This document shows positions 25,322 through 34,300 of a DNA stretch of 64,000 bases, piece by piece (within the stretch, counting starts at the first letter, position 1; each line of letters opens with the position of its first letter). A model generated the notes under the pieces. That model ran no database searches. It had not been told where the DNA came from and saw only the letters and a list, made by a program, of their open reading frames with translations. The DNA comes from Neptuniibacter sp048548695 (lineage in GTDB: Bacteria > Pseudomonadota > Gammaproteobacteria > Pseudomonadales > Balneatricaceae). The stretch lies in NCBI RefSeq assembly GCF_048548695.1, contig NZ_JBLYIF010000012.1, one strand, 5' to 3'. Made by a program: the position numbers and the translations under genes.

Positions 25322-27301
25322 CTATTTAGCCGCTAAGGGCGAATAAAACCGGTAATAGCTGCCGGGCACGGATTTGGCCAAATACATAGCACTGTCCGCA
25401 GAACGGGTCAGGCTGGCAGTATCCGTGCCATCGACTGGGTACATCCCAATACCCATACTGCATGTAATATGCACGGGGCCGCAGGAAAGCTCATAGGGTC
25501 GATCCAGGCGCTGGAGTATCTTCTCAGCGACATTCCGTACCGAAAGCTTATCCTCCGCCGCTTCCACAATGACCACGAATTCATCACCACCCAAGCGCAC
25601 GATACTGTCATTTTCTCGCATCTCAAGCCGCAAACGATCAGCCACCTGTAACAGCAGCTCATCCCCGGCATGATGGCCAAACTGATCATTAATCGGTTTA
25701 AACTTATCCAGATCGATAAACAACACCGCGCACTGACTATTATTACGCTTGGCACGTGCAATGGCATGCCCCAGCCGGTCCTCGAACAAACTGCGATTAG
25801 CAAGGCCGGTCAATGGATCATGCAACGCCATTGCATGCAGTAATCGCTCCTGCGCCTTACGCTGACTGATATCCGTAAAAATGGCGACAAAATGCGTCAT
25901 ATTATGCTGATTGTCATACACGGCAGTCATACTGAGGCGTACCGGCAACATGCTGTCATCTGCTAACTTAATCTCTGTGTCGCCCTGCCAGTGCCCCTGT
26001 TCCAGAATGGCCTTCATCATCACCTGCCGCATCAGATCAGGGGTGTCCGGCGAAAACAAACGCGCAAAACGCCCCTTCACGTCATCCTCAGAATATCCGG
26101 TCATACTCAAATAGGACTGATTAAGGCTCAACACCACCCCGGCACGGCTGGCAATCAAGATGCCATCCCGGCTCCCCTCCAGTACTGTAGCGGACAGCCT
26201 AAGCTGGTCCTCTACCGCCCGCTGACTGGTTTGATCCAACACAAAGGCCAGTCCGCGGTCCTGGCTGCCTTCGAGCATAGCGCCCCCCACCATAACCGGC
26301 ACACGGCGACCCCCCTTATGCAAAAGCTCCTTACTATAAGGCACGCAGTAACCATTTTTCAGGATCTGCTCAATAGCCTGTTCGTCCTGTTCCTGAAAAT
26401 TAGCCGGCGTCAGCTCGGCCCAGTTAAACGTTTTGGCTGTCAGCTGATCTTTGGAATAACCCAGCAGTTCGAGTGCTGCTGTGTTGGCATCAAGAATCCG
26501 ACCGGATAACTCCCACTCCACAATGCCCAGCATGCCTGACTCATACAAACTCAGGTAACGACGCTCACTGCGTCTCAGGCGCAGTTCTGTATCGTACAAC
26601 TGAGCAATAAACCGCCTGACCAGATAAACTGACCCTAGCACCAGCAACAGCATCAGACAGCCCATTGTCAGCGTGGTCACCCACTTAATCCAGCGGGCTC
26701 CCTCACTTAGCACTTGGGAAAACTCGGTTTCCAGAGCATGAAGCTGGCTATTAATGACTTCAAGCCGCCGGATCAGATCAGTTCGGTTGATATCACCCTG
26801 CTGAATACGTGCATCAACCTCAGCGCCAAGCCTGAACAGCTCCGTTATAATCAGATCTGCTTCAGTCCAGATAGCGATCGCCTGCTTCATGTAACTCACG
26901 TTATGAAATAAGCGAAAGACGTTGATAAGACTAGTAATGTCCTGTGGATGGTTGCCCCCTTTAAGAAAACCATCATAAGCCTTCACGACATCTGGCGGGG
27001 ACTGCTGCAAAGCCTGCCGCGCCTGACGGTCACCCAAAGGGATCAACAAATGTTGTTTAAAGGCTTCATAATCGGCGGGCTTGGCATCGACGGTGTAGCG
27101 GTAAAGAGACATGACGGCGTCTTTTTGCGACTTGGCCCACAAGCCTTCGCCACGGACATAAGCCCTGACACCATTCATAGCTTCGGCTTGCAGATAGCCG
27201 AGAAAAAAGACAAAGAAGCTCAATGTCAGCAACATAGTGACGATGAAAATGACTTTGCCACGCATGGTGAGCGCAGCAGAAATCGCAGCTGCTGTCGGCA
27301 T
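25322..27301 (-). CDS. PAS-PAS-GGDEF diguanylate cyclase, membrane-bound
   Basis: A membrane sensor that makes cyclic di-GMP. Counted from the longest frame (27436, TTG), membrane segments are near 60-82 and 252-274, enclosing a mostly helical periplasmic domain. Two PAS domains (about 290-400 and 410-525) and a GGDEF domain follow, with VRLGGDEFVV intact and an RxxD inhibitory site (REND) five residues before it. No EAL domain is present. I use the ATG at 27301 (659 residues). The true start is uncertain because no candidate has a strong ribosome site. Confidence 0.9.
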   Translation of the reverse strand: MPTAAAISAALTMRGKVIFIVTMLLTLSFFVFFLGYLQAEAMNGVRAYVRGEGLWAKSQKDAVMSLYRYTVDAKPADYEAFKQHLLIPLGDRQARQALQQSPPDVVKAYDGFLKGGNHPQDITSLINVFRLFHNVSYMKQAIAIWTEADLIITELFRLGAEVDARIQQGDINRTDLIRRLEVINSQLHALETEFSQVLSEGARWIKWVTTLTMGCLMLLLVLGSVYLVRRFIAQLYDTELRLRRSERRYLSLYESGMLGIVEWELSGRILDANTAALELLGYSKDQLTAKTFNWAELTPANFQEQDEQAIEQILKNGYCVPYSKELLHKGGRRVPVMVGGAMLEGSQDRGLAFVLDQTSQRAVEDQLRLSATVLEGSRDGILIASRAGVVLSLNQSYLSMTGYSEDDVKGRFARLFSPDTPDLMRQVMMKAILEQGHWQGDTEIKLADDSMLPVRLSMTAVYDNQHNMTHFVAIFTDISQRKAQERLLHAMALHDPLTGLANRSLFEDRLGHAIARAKRNNSQCAVLFIDLDKFKPINDQFGHHAGDELLLQVADRLRLEMRENDSIVRLGGDEFVVIVEAAEDKLSVRNVAEKILQRLDRPYELSCGPVHITCSMGIGMYPVDGTDTASLTRSADSAMYLAKSVPGSYYRFYSPLAAK

Positions 27302-27453
27302 TCGCTTACTCGTCCGAACGTCCCTGATTTTGCACCAGTCTAGCTCGGACATCGGGCCGCTGTCACCGGATGGCGACAGCAAATACTCAAACAGCCGTAT
27401 GATACCGTCCTGGCGACTACGCCAGAGCGGTATCAATAGGGTAGACCCGTGAG

Positions 27454-28071
27454 TTAAAGGCTTAGATCACGGTTACTGGCTTTGAGGAACTCTTGCTTCA
27501 AATCAGCAAAGGTATGCACTGCCGGGAACTGCGGGAATTCAGCAATAACATTCTCTGGGGCGTGGAACAGAATACCGGCTTCGGCTTGTTTCAGCATGGT
27601 GGTGTCGTTGTACGAGTCACCGGCCGCAATAACACGGTAGTTCAGCAGCTGGAATGCGCGTACAGATTGACGTTTCGGATCACGCTGACGCAGAGTGTAA
27701 TCCGTGATCCGCCCCGCTTCATCCACTTCCAGCTTATGGCACAGCAAAGTTGGGAAACCCAACTGACGCATCAGTGGCTGAGCAAATTCATAAAAGGTGT
27801 CAGACAGAATCACCACTTGGAAACGCTCACGCAACCAGTTGATAAAGTCCGCAGCACCCTCTAATGGCGACAACCGGCTAATAGTATTTTGAATTTGTGG
27901 CAGAGTCAGCCCGTGCTCATCCAGAATTCGCAGACGCTGCTTCATCAGCACATCATAGTCCGGTATATCCCGGGTGGTGGCTTTCAGCTCTTCGATACCG
28001 GTTTCTTCCGCAAATGCAATCCAGATCTCCGGGATCAGCACCCCTTCCAGGTCAAGACAGGCTAGTTCCAC
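27454..28071 (-). CDS. thrH: Phosphoserine/homoserine phosphotransferase ThrH
   Basis: A HAD-superfamily enzyme close to Pseudomonas ThrH, which dephosphorylates phosphoserine and can transfer phosphate to homoserine. The start is a GTG at 28071 with GAGGAAG upstream, giving 205 residues, the length of ThrH. An ATG frame from 28182 would add 37 unrelated residues. The HAD motifs are CLDLEGVL (nucleophile Asp), VVILSDTFYEF, and AAGDSYNDTTML. It may serve serine synthesis, threonine synthesis or both. Confidence 0.95.
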   Translation of the reverse strand: MELACLDLEGVLIPEIWIAFAEETGIEELKATTRDIPDYDVLMKQRLRILDEHGLTLPQIQNTISRLSPLEGAADFINWLRERFQVVILSDTFYEFAQPLMRQLGFPTLLCHKLEVDEAGRITDYTLRQRDPKRQSVRAFQLLNYRVIAAGDSYNDTTMLKQAEAGILFHAPENVIAEFPQFPAVHTFADLKQEFLKASNRDLSL

Positions 28072-28213
28072 AACAGCTTCCTCATGGTATTCATATTGAT
28101 GCGCCTGAAGCTCTGTTTTCAGGGCGCGGACAACTGCGCGCCAATTTACCCTGCCGGGTAATCGCTTGCAATGCTTATACAAATTTTCACCCAGCCCCGC
28201 CGGGGCCGATACA

Positions 28214-28240
28214 AAAAAGCCACCCGAAGGTGGCTTTTCG
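28214..28240 (-). terminator. Terminator downstream of panD
   Basis: Minus strand: AAAAGCCACC, loop TTC, GGGTGGCTTTTTT. It lies just after the panD stop and separates panD from thrH. Confidence 0.85.
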
Positions 28241-28264
28241 ACAAGGCGCAGAGCACGCTTGCCA

Positions 28265-28699
28265 TTAAATATCTTTTGGCTGCACCGGTATGGCGCGTTT
28301 TACACTGGTCAGCTCATTACGCTGGTGCAATTCTGCATCCGTGGCACCGACACCGCCATCCGATTTGGCGTTTTCAAAATAGCACAGGGTTGGCTGAAAC
28401 TCGGCAGCTTCTTTCTCGTCCAGTTGAACGTATGAGCACACGATCAGCAGGTCACCCTTGCTGGCCTTATGTGCTGCTGCGCCGTTCACAGAGATGATGC
28501 CACTGTTATCTTCAGCTCGGATTGCGTAAGTCGTGAAGCGCTCACCATTGTTGATGTTGTAAATATGGATCATCTCGTATTCGCGAATACCCGATTGGTC
28601 CAGTAATACACCATCTATTGCACAGGAGCCCTCATAGTGCAGTTCCGCGTGGGTTACCGTCACGCGATGCAGCTTGGCCTTCAGGAATGTCTGCAGCAT
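28265..28699 (-). CDS. panD: Aspartate 1-decarboxylase
   Basis: PanD makes beta-alanine from aspartate for pantothenate and CoA. It is a pyruvoyl enzyme made by self-cleavage between Gly24 and Ser25 (HYEGSCAID), and that site is intact. The central GAAAHKASKGDLLIV core is conserved. The protein has 144 residues, about 18 more than the usual 126, with the extra sequence at the C-terminus after the last conserved strand. panB and panC are not adjacent. The gene has its own leader and terminator. Confidence 0.96.
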   Translation of the reverse strand: MLQTFLKAKLHRVTVTHAELHYEGSCAIDGVLLDQSGIREYEMIHIYNINNGERFTTYAIRAEDNSGIISVNGAAAHKASKGDLLIVCSYVQLDEKEAAEFQPTLCYFENAKSDGGVGATDAELHQRNELTSVKRAIPVQPKDI

Positions 28700-29110
28700 A
28701 AATAAAACCTGCGTTCTCTCATCCAGGCTGGTAATACCAGCATCATTTTTACCCTGCTATATGAAGCATAAAGCAGGCCAGTTGAGGGCTAACTTCCAAA
28801 AGTTAGCGATCAGCCGGAGCTGTTGCACCGCAACTTAACCAGCAGTCAGGTTGAAAAACCCACCCTTCTGATACGGTTATCCCCAGTTAACGGCGGCAAA
28901 GGGCGCACATTTTAACACCATTTATATAAAAATTAAGTTTGTAATTACTATTCTTTTGGCCAACGTTGTTGCACCGCCGGTATTCATCATTTTTACCATT
29001 AAAATGAGCGCCTTTCATCGCATCTTGCATGAGGGTCACTGCACTCTTTAAGCAATTGATTTAGAATAGCTCACCTATTTTGTAAGGCATTCATTCAACG
29101 GGACAGCATA
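28700..29110. other. panD-metH divergent intergenic region with hairpins
   Basis: No gene is seen. Several stem-loops sit in a row: GCTGGT-AAT-ACCAGC (about 28725-28739), CCTGCT...AGCAGG (about 28753-28776), GCTAACTT-CCAA-AAGTTAGC (28788-28807) and GTTGC-ACC-GCAAC just after. They could belong to either 5' leader. I see no cobalamin or SAH riboswitch core and no exact MetR box. The right 200 bp is AT-rich and presumably holds the metH promoter. Confidence 0.5.
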
Positions 29111-32100
29111 GTGACAGATCAGACCCTTAGCCAACAGCTTAAAAGCACATTGCAACAACGCATCATGATTCTGGATGGTGGTATGGGTACCATGATTCAG
29201 GAGCACAAGCTGGAAGAAGCCGATTACCGAGGTGAACGGTTTGCCGATTGGCAAAGTGAAGTCAAAGGTAATAACGACCTGCTGGTGCTGACCCAGGCTA
29301 AGCTCATCAAGGATATACACCGCGACTACCTGGATGCCGGGGCGGATATCATTGAAACCAATACCTTCAATGCTACCCGCATCGCCATGGCTGACTACCA
29401 TATGGAAGCACTCAGCCGGGAAATCAACGTGGTCGCAGCGCGTCTTGCGCGTGAGGCCTGTGATGAGGCTACCGAGGAAACGCCTGATCGGCCCCGCTAC
29501 GTTGCCGGGGTGTTGGGTCCAACCAACCGCACCTGCTCTATCTCACCGGATGTCAATGACCCAGGTTACCGCAATGTCAGTTTTAATGAGCTGGTAGAAG
29601 CGTACACGGAATCACTGGATGGCCTGATCGAGGGCGGTAGTGACATCATTCTGATCGAAACCATCTTCGACACCCTGAATGCTAAGGCCGCTATTTATGC
29701 GGTTGAAACCTATTTCGAACAACATGACATCCGCCTGCCGGTGATGATCTCCGGTACCATTACCGATGCCTCCGGCCGTACGCTGTCCGGACAGACCACT
29801 GAAGCGTTCTGGAACTCAATTCGCCACGCCCGACCAATCTCGGTCGGCCTGAACTGTGCACTGGGCCCTAAAGAGCTACGCCAGTATGTGCAGGAGCTGT
29901 CCCGAATTTGTGAAACCCACGTTTCCGCCCACCCCAACGCCGGTTTGCCCAATGCATTTGGTGGTTACGATGAAACCCCAGAGCAGATGGCGGATGAAAT
30001 TGGCGAATGGGCGCAGTCTGGCTTTCTGAATGTTGTTGGTGGTTGTTGTGGCACAACCCCGGAGCACATCAAGGCGATTCGCGAAGCGGTTGAAAAACAT
30101 CCCCCTCGTGCGTTACCGGACATTACCCCAAAATGCCGCCTGGCCGGACTTGAACCACTGAGTATTGGTGCCGACACCCTGTTCGTAAACGTTGGAGAAC
30201 GAACCAACGTTACCGGGTCTGCTGCATTTAAGCGCCTGATCAAAGAAGGCGATTATGAAACGGCATTGGATGTGGCCCGCCAGCAGGTAGAGAACGGCGC
30301 TCAGATTATCGACATCAACATGGACGAAGGCATGTTGGATGCCCATGCCGCCATGTATCGTTTCCTTAATCTGATCGGCTCCGAACCGGATATCGCCCGA
30401 GTTCCGGTGATGATCGACTCCTCCAAGTGGGATGTTCTGGAAGTCGGGCTACAGTGTATTCAGGGCAAGGGGGTGGTCAACTCCATCAGCCTCAAGGAAG
30501 GTGAAGAAAAATTTATTGAACAGGCCCGTACCATTCGCCGCTACGGCGCTGCCGTCGTGGTCATGGCCTTTGATGAAACCGGCCAGGCTGACACCTACCA
30601 ACGCAAAACCCAAATTTGTGAACGCTCCTACCGGGTACTGGTGGATAAGGTTGGCTTCCCGCCAGAAGATATCATTTTTGATCCGAACATTTTTGCTGTT
30701 GCCACCGGGATTGATGAGCATAACAACTATGCCATGGACTTTATCGAGGCCACCGGCTGGATCAAACAGAATCTACCCCATGCCAAAATCTCCGGCGGCG
30801 TATCCAACGTCTCTTTCTCGTTCCGTGGCAACAACCCGGTACGCGAAGCCATCCATTGCGTATTTCTCTACCACGCCATCAAACAGGGCATGGATATGGG
30901 TATCGTCAACGCGGGTCAGTTGGCGATCTATGACGACCTGCCTGACGAACTGCGTAACGCAGTCGAGGATGTGATTCAGAACCGGCGGGATGATGCCACT
31001 GAACGCCTGCTGGAGATCGCTGAAAAATATCGCGGAGACGGCAGCCAGGTAGATGAAAAACAGGCGCAGGAATGGCGCAGCTGGGAGGTCAATAAACGCC
31101 TTGAGCATGCTCTGGTCAAAGGCATCACTGAGTTTATTGAAGAAGATACCGAAGAAGCCCGCCAAAACCATCCGCGCCCACTGCAGGTAATCGAAGGCCC
31201 GCTGATGGATGGTATGTCGGTAGTCGGTGATCTATTTGGTGCCGGTAAGATGTTCCTGCCTCAGGTGGTTAAATCGGCCCGCGTAATGAAAAAAGCGGTT
31301 GCCTATCTGATGCCTTATATCGAGGCCGAAAAAGATGAGCACAGCAAGGCCAACGGAAAGGTAGTACTGGCCACGGTGAAAGGCGATGTGCATGACATCG
31401 GCAAAAACATCGTCGGCGTGGTTCTGCAGTGTAATAACTATGAGATTATCGACCTTGGCGTGATGGTGTCAGCAGAAACCATTCTGCAAACCGCGCGGGA
31501 GCATAATGCAGATGTGATCGGCCTGTCAGGCCTGATCACACCCTCTCTGGACGAGATGGTGCATGTGGCCAAAGAGATGGAACGTCAAGGCTTTGATATC
31601 CCCTTACTGATCGGTGGTGCTACCACCTCAAAAGCCCATACTGCAGTGAAAATCGAGCCAGCCTATAAACGGGATCAGGTGGTTCATGTGACTAACGCCT
31701 CCCGTGCTGTGAACGTTGTCTCTGCCCTTCTTGGCGAAAAGAAAACAAATTATATCAAAGAGATAAAGGAAGATTATGAAGCAGTACGTGAACGCCATAA
31801 AGCGCGCATGACTGACAAGCGTCGCGTCAACCTGCAAGCAGCACGGGACAATCGCTTTGCCATCGATTGGGAGAACTACACACCACCAGTACCGGTTCAC
31901 CCGGGCATCCATGTGTTTGACGATATCCCGCTGGACGAGATCCTACCCTACTTTGACTGGACGCCATTTTTCCATTCCTGGGAACTGGCGGGCCGCTATC
32001 CCCGTATTCTCAAGGACGAGATTATCGGTGAAGAAGCCACTCGCCTGTTTCATGATGCTCAGGCGATGCTGAAACAACTGGTCAAGGAGAAACAACTGCA

Positions 32101-32812
32101 GGCCAAAGCGGTCATTGGTCTGTTTCCGGCCAATAGCACCGACAGCGACGATATAGAACTCTACACCGACGACAGCCGTACGACTGTGCTTGAGACACTG
32201 CACCATCTGCGACAGCAAACTGAAAAAGTTGCCGGCAAACCCCACATGTGTCTGTCCGACTTTATCGCCCCTAAATCCAGTGGCAAAGCCGATTATCTGG
32301 GGGCCTTTGCCGTCACCGCCGGCCATGGCTGTGACGAACTGGTTGCACATTACGAAGCAGACCATGATGATTATAATGCCATTATGGTCAAAGCACTGGC
32401 TGACCGATTTGCCGAAGCCCTCGCTGAGCTGATGCATGACCGTGTACGCCGTGATATCTGGGGTTATGCCCGTCAGGAAAACCTGAGTAACGATGAGTTA
32501 ATCGCTGAAAAATATCAGGGTATCCGACCGGCACCGGGTTATCCCGCTTGCCCGGAACACACTGAGAAAGGTTTGCTCTGGCAGCTACTGGATGTAGACA
32601 ATACCGCCAACATGACCATAACCGATTCCTACGCCATGCTGCCCACCGCTGCAGTCAGCGGCTGGTATTTCAGTCATCCTGAATCGCAGTATTTCGGTGT
32701 TGCCAAAATTGGCGAAGATCAGGTTGATGACTACGCCAAGCGTAAAGGCTGGGAGAAAGCCGAAGCCGAACGCTGGCTGGCACCAAACCTCGGTTATGAG
32801 CCGGAAGAATAA
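29111..32812 (+). CDS. metH: Cobalamin-dependent methionine synthase
   Basis: MetH (1233 residues; E. coli has 1227) transfers the methyl group of methyltetrahydrofolate through cob(I)alamin to homocysteine. All four modules are present. The homocysteine domain has zinc cysteines in GLNCALGP and GGCCGTTPEH. The pterin-binding domain contains GERTNVTGS. The B12 domain has the lower-ligand His761 in DVHDIGKNI. The C-terminal S-adenosylmethionine reactivation domain contains RPAPGYPACPEH. The start is GTG at 29111 with a weak ribosome site. It overlaps functionally with metE, also in this window. Confidence 0.98.
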   Translation: MTDQTLSQQLKSTLQQRIMILDGGMGTMIQEHKLEEADYRGERFADWQSEVKGNNDLLVLTQAKLIKDIHRDYLDAGADIIETNTFNATRIAMADYHMEALSREINVVAARLAREACDEATEETPDRPRYVAGVLGPTNRTCSISPDVNDPGYRNVSFNELVEAYTESLDGLIEGGSDIILIETIFDTLNAKAAIYAVETYFEQHDIRLPVMISGTITDASGRTLSGQTTEAFWNSIRHARPISVGLNCALGPKELRQYVQELSRICETHVSAHPNAGLPNAFGGYDETPEQMADEIGEWAQSGFLNVVGGCCGTTPEHIKAIREAVEKHPPRALPDITPKCRLAGLEPLSIGADTLFVNVGERTNVTGSAAFKRLIKEGDYETALDVARQQVENGAQIIDINMDEGMLDAHAAMYRFLNLIGSEPDIARVPVMIDSSKWDVLEVGLQCIQGKGVVNSISLKEGEEKFIEQARTIRRYGAAVVVMAFDETGQADTYQRKTQICERSYRVLVDKVGFPPEDIIFDPNIFAVATGIDEHNNYAMDFIEATGWIKQNLPHAKISGGVSNVSFSFRGNNPVREAIHCVFLYHAIKQGMDMGIVNAGQLAIYDDLPDELRNAVEDVIQNRRDDATERLLEIAEKYRGDGSQVDEKQAQEWRSWEVNKRLEHALVKGITEFIEEDTEEARQNHPRPLQVIEGPLMDGMSVVGDLFGAGKMFLPQVVKSARVMKKAVAYLMPYIEAEKDEHSKANGKVVLATVKGDVHDIGKNIVGVVLQCNNYEIIDLGVMVSAETILQTAREHNADVIGLSGLITPSLDEMVHVAKEMERQGFDIPLLIGGATTSKAHTAVKIEPAYKRDQVVHVTNASRAVNVVSALLGEKKTNYIKEIKEDYEAVRERHKARMTDKRRVNLQAARDNRFAIDWENYTPPVPVHPGIHVFDDIPLDEILPYFDWTPFFHSWELAGRYPRILKDEIIGEEATRLFHDAQAMLKQLVKEKQLQAKAVIGLFPANSTDSDDIELYTDDSRTTVLETLHHLRQQTEKVAGKPHMCLSDFIAPKSSGKADYLGAFAVTAGHGCDELVAHYEADHDDYNAIMVKALADRFAEALAELMHDRVRRDIWGYARQENLSNDELIAEKYQGIRPAPGYPACPEHTEKGLLWQLLDVDNTANMTITDSYAMLPTAAVSGWYFSHPESQYFGVAKIGEDQVDDYAKRKGWEKAEAERWLAPNLGYEPEE

Positions 32813-32817
32813 ACCCA

Positions 32818-32844
32818 ACGCCCGTCACCGACGGGCGTTTTTGT
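32818..32844 (+). terminator. Terminator of metH
   Basis: AACGCCCGTC, loop ACC, GACGGGCGTT, then TTTTG, a few bases after the metH stop. Confidence 0.9.
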
Positions 32845-32889
32845 TTCCGTAATAAGGCATATACTTTAGGCATTCAACGGAGGATCCCC

Positions 32890-33645
32890 ATGCGAAAAAA
32901 CACTTTAACGATCTGCTGCCTGCTCAGCCTGAGTCTGTCTGTTGCCACCAGCCATGCAGGCTGGAAAGATCTGGTAAAAGATATAAAAGAGAGTGGCGAG
33001 CAAATTCTGCAACAACCGGATAACACCACAACCAGCAACCTTGATACCAGCACCCTGATTGCAGGCCTGAAAGAAGCCCTGCAAGTCGGCAGTCAACGCG
33101 TTGTCGAAACGGTTAGCCAGCCCGGTGGCTACCTGGATAACCCCAAAATTCGCATTCCCCTGCCTCCCAGCATCGACAAGGTCGCTGGCATCCTTAAAAA
33201 ATATGGGTTGGAAAGTCAGGTGACTGAGTTTGAACACAGCATCAACCGGGCAGCTGAAAATGCGGCACCTCAGGCAGCCGAACTGCTGGTGACGGCAGTG
33301 AAGGAGATGAGCATTGAAGATGCCAAAAAAATCTACCAGGGGGCCGACAATGCTGCGACTGAATATTTTGAGGAGCACACCCGGGGCAAATTACAGCAAT
33401 TATTTATGCCCGAGGTAAACAGCTCGTTACAACAGGTCGGTGCTACACGTTATTACTCGCAATTAGCAGGTGAAGCCAAAAGCTTGCCTTATGTGGGTGA
33501 CCAACTGAACGTAGACCTGGACCAATACGTAACCGATCAGGCACTGGACGGCCTGTTTACCATGCTGGCAGTTGAAGAGAAGAAGATTCGTGACAACCCT
33601 GCCGCACGGACTACCGAGCTGCTCAAACAGGTATTTAGTCAGTAA
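32890..33645 (+). CDS. DUF4197 protein, exported
   Basis: A protein of 251 residues with an N-terminal signal peptide (cleavage likely after SHA, about residue 23) and a body resembling the DUF4197 family, whose function is unknown. The helical sequence has LDTSTLIAGLKEALQVGSQRVV near the mature N-terminus and LPYVGDQLNVDLDQYVTDQALDGLF near the end. GGAGG precedes the ATG at ideal spacing. It is followed after 11 bp by the DJ-1 family gene with a strong ribosome site, so the two are likely cotranscribed. Confidence 0.8.
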   Translation: MRKNTLTICCLLSLSLSVATSHAGWKDLVKDIKESGEQILQQPDNTTTSNLDTSTLIAGLKEALQVGSQRVVETVSQPGGYLDNPKIRIPLPPSIDKVAGILKKYGLESQVTEFEHSINRAAENAAPQAAELLVTAVKEMSIEDAKKIYQGADNAATEYFEEHTRGKLQQLFMPEVNSSLQQVGATRYYSQLAGEAKSLPYVGDQLNVDLDQYVTDQALDGLFTMLAVEEKKIRDNPAARTTELLKQVFSQ

Positions 33646-33656
33646 GGAGGTCTGTT

Positions 33657-34220
33657 ATGCCCAGCGCACTGATCGTGCTGGCAGAAGGTGTCGAAGAGAT
33701 TGAGGCCGTCACCCAGATTGATGTCCTGCGCCGCGCCGGCGTCGATGTCACGGTGGCCGCCACGGTATCGAAAACCGTCACCTGTGCCAGAGGTGTCAGG
33801 TTACTGGCCGATACCCATCTCGATGAGATCACTGACCAGATATTTGATCTGATCACTCTGCCCGGCGGCATGCCGGGTGCGGAGCACCTACGGGACAGCA
33901 GCAATCTGATCAAAATGTTACAGGCACAAATGTCGGCAGATCGCTGGTTAGGGGCTATTTGCGCTACCCCGGCCGTCGCCCTCTTACCACATGGTCTGCT
34001 GACCGGTCGTCAGGCCACCTGTTATCCCGCTTTTCAATCGGCATTAGCGCAGGACCCACATTGCCAACTGGTTGATGCTGCGGTGGTCTGTGATGGCAAT
34101 CTGATCACCAGCCAAGGGCCGGGGACCGCACAAGTATTTGCGCTCACACTGGTAGAAATATTGTGTGGGCAGCAGGTCAGGCAACAGATAACCACCGATA
34201 TGCTGACCGATTTACGCTAA
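33657..34220 (+). CDS. DJ-1/YajL family protein
   Basis: A DJ-1/PfpI-superfamily protein of 187 residues, closest in layout to E. coli YajL. The nucleophilic Cys is in GAICATPA and the conserved Glu is in AEGVEEIEAV; LPGGMPGAEHLRDS is the usual nearby turn. The family protects against oxidative and carbonyl stress (chaperone and reported deglycase activities, the latter debated). TAAGGAGG precedes the start. It is second in a unit with the DUF4197 gene and is followed by a terminator. Confidence 0.9.
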   Translation: MPSALIVLAEGVEEIEAVTQIDVLRRAGVDVTVAATVSKTVTCARGVRLLADTHLDEITDQIFDLITLPGGMPGAEHLRDSSNLIKMLQAQMSADRWLGAICATPAVALLPHGLLTGRQATCYPAFQSALAQDPHCQLVDAAVVCDGNLITSQGPGTAQVFALTLVEILCGQQVRQQITTDMLTDLR

Positions 34221-34240
34221 GCTTCGCGAGACTGAACAAA

Positions 34241-34265
34241 AAAGCCGGCAGTCTGCCGGCTTTTC
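34241..34265 (+). terminator. Terminator after the DJ-1 family gene
   Basis: AAAAGCCGGCAG, short loop, CTGCCGGCTTTT. The symmetric A and T runs mean it could also end transcription from the opposite-strand beta-helix gene. Confidence 0.85.
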
Positions 34266-34300
34266 ATCACAATGGCACCACCTTGTCGGCGGTCATGCCA

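Noticed and set aside
28808..28870. Possible SAH riboswitch upstream of metH
   Set aside because: CGGAGCTGTTGCA resembles part of the motif, but the matching downstream pseudoknot strand and the closing stem are not found.
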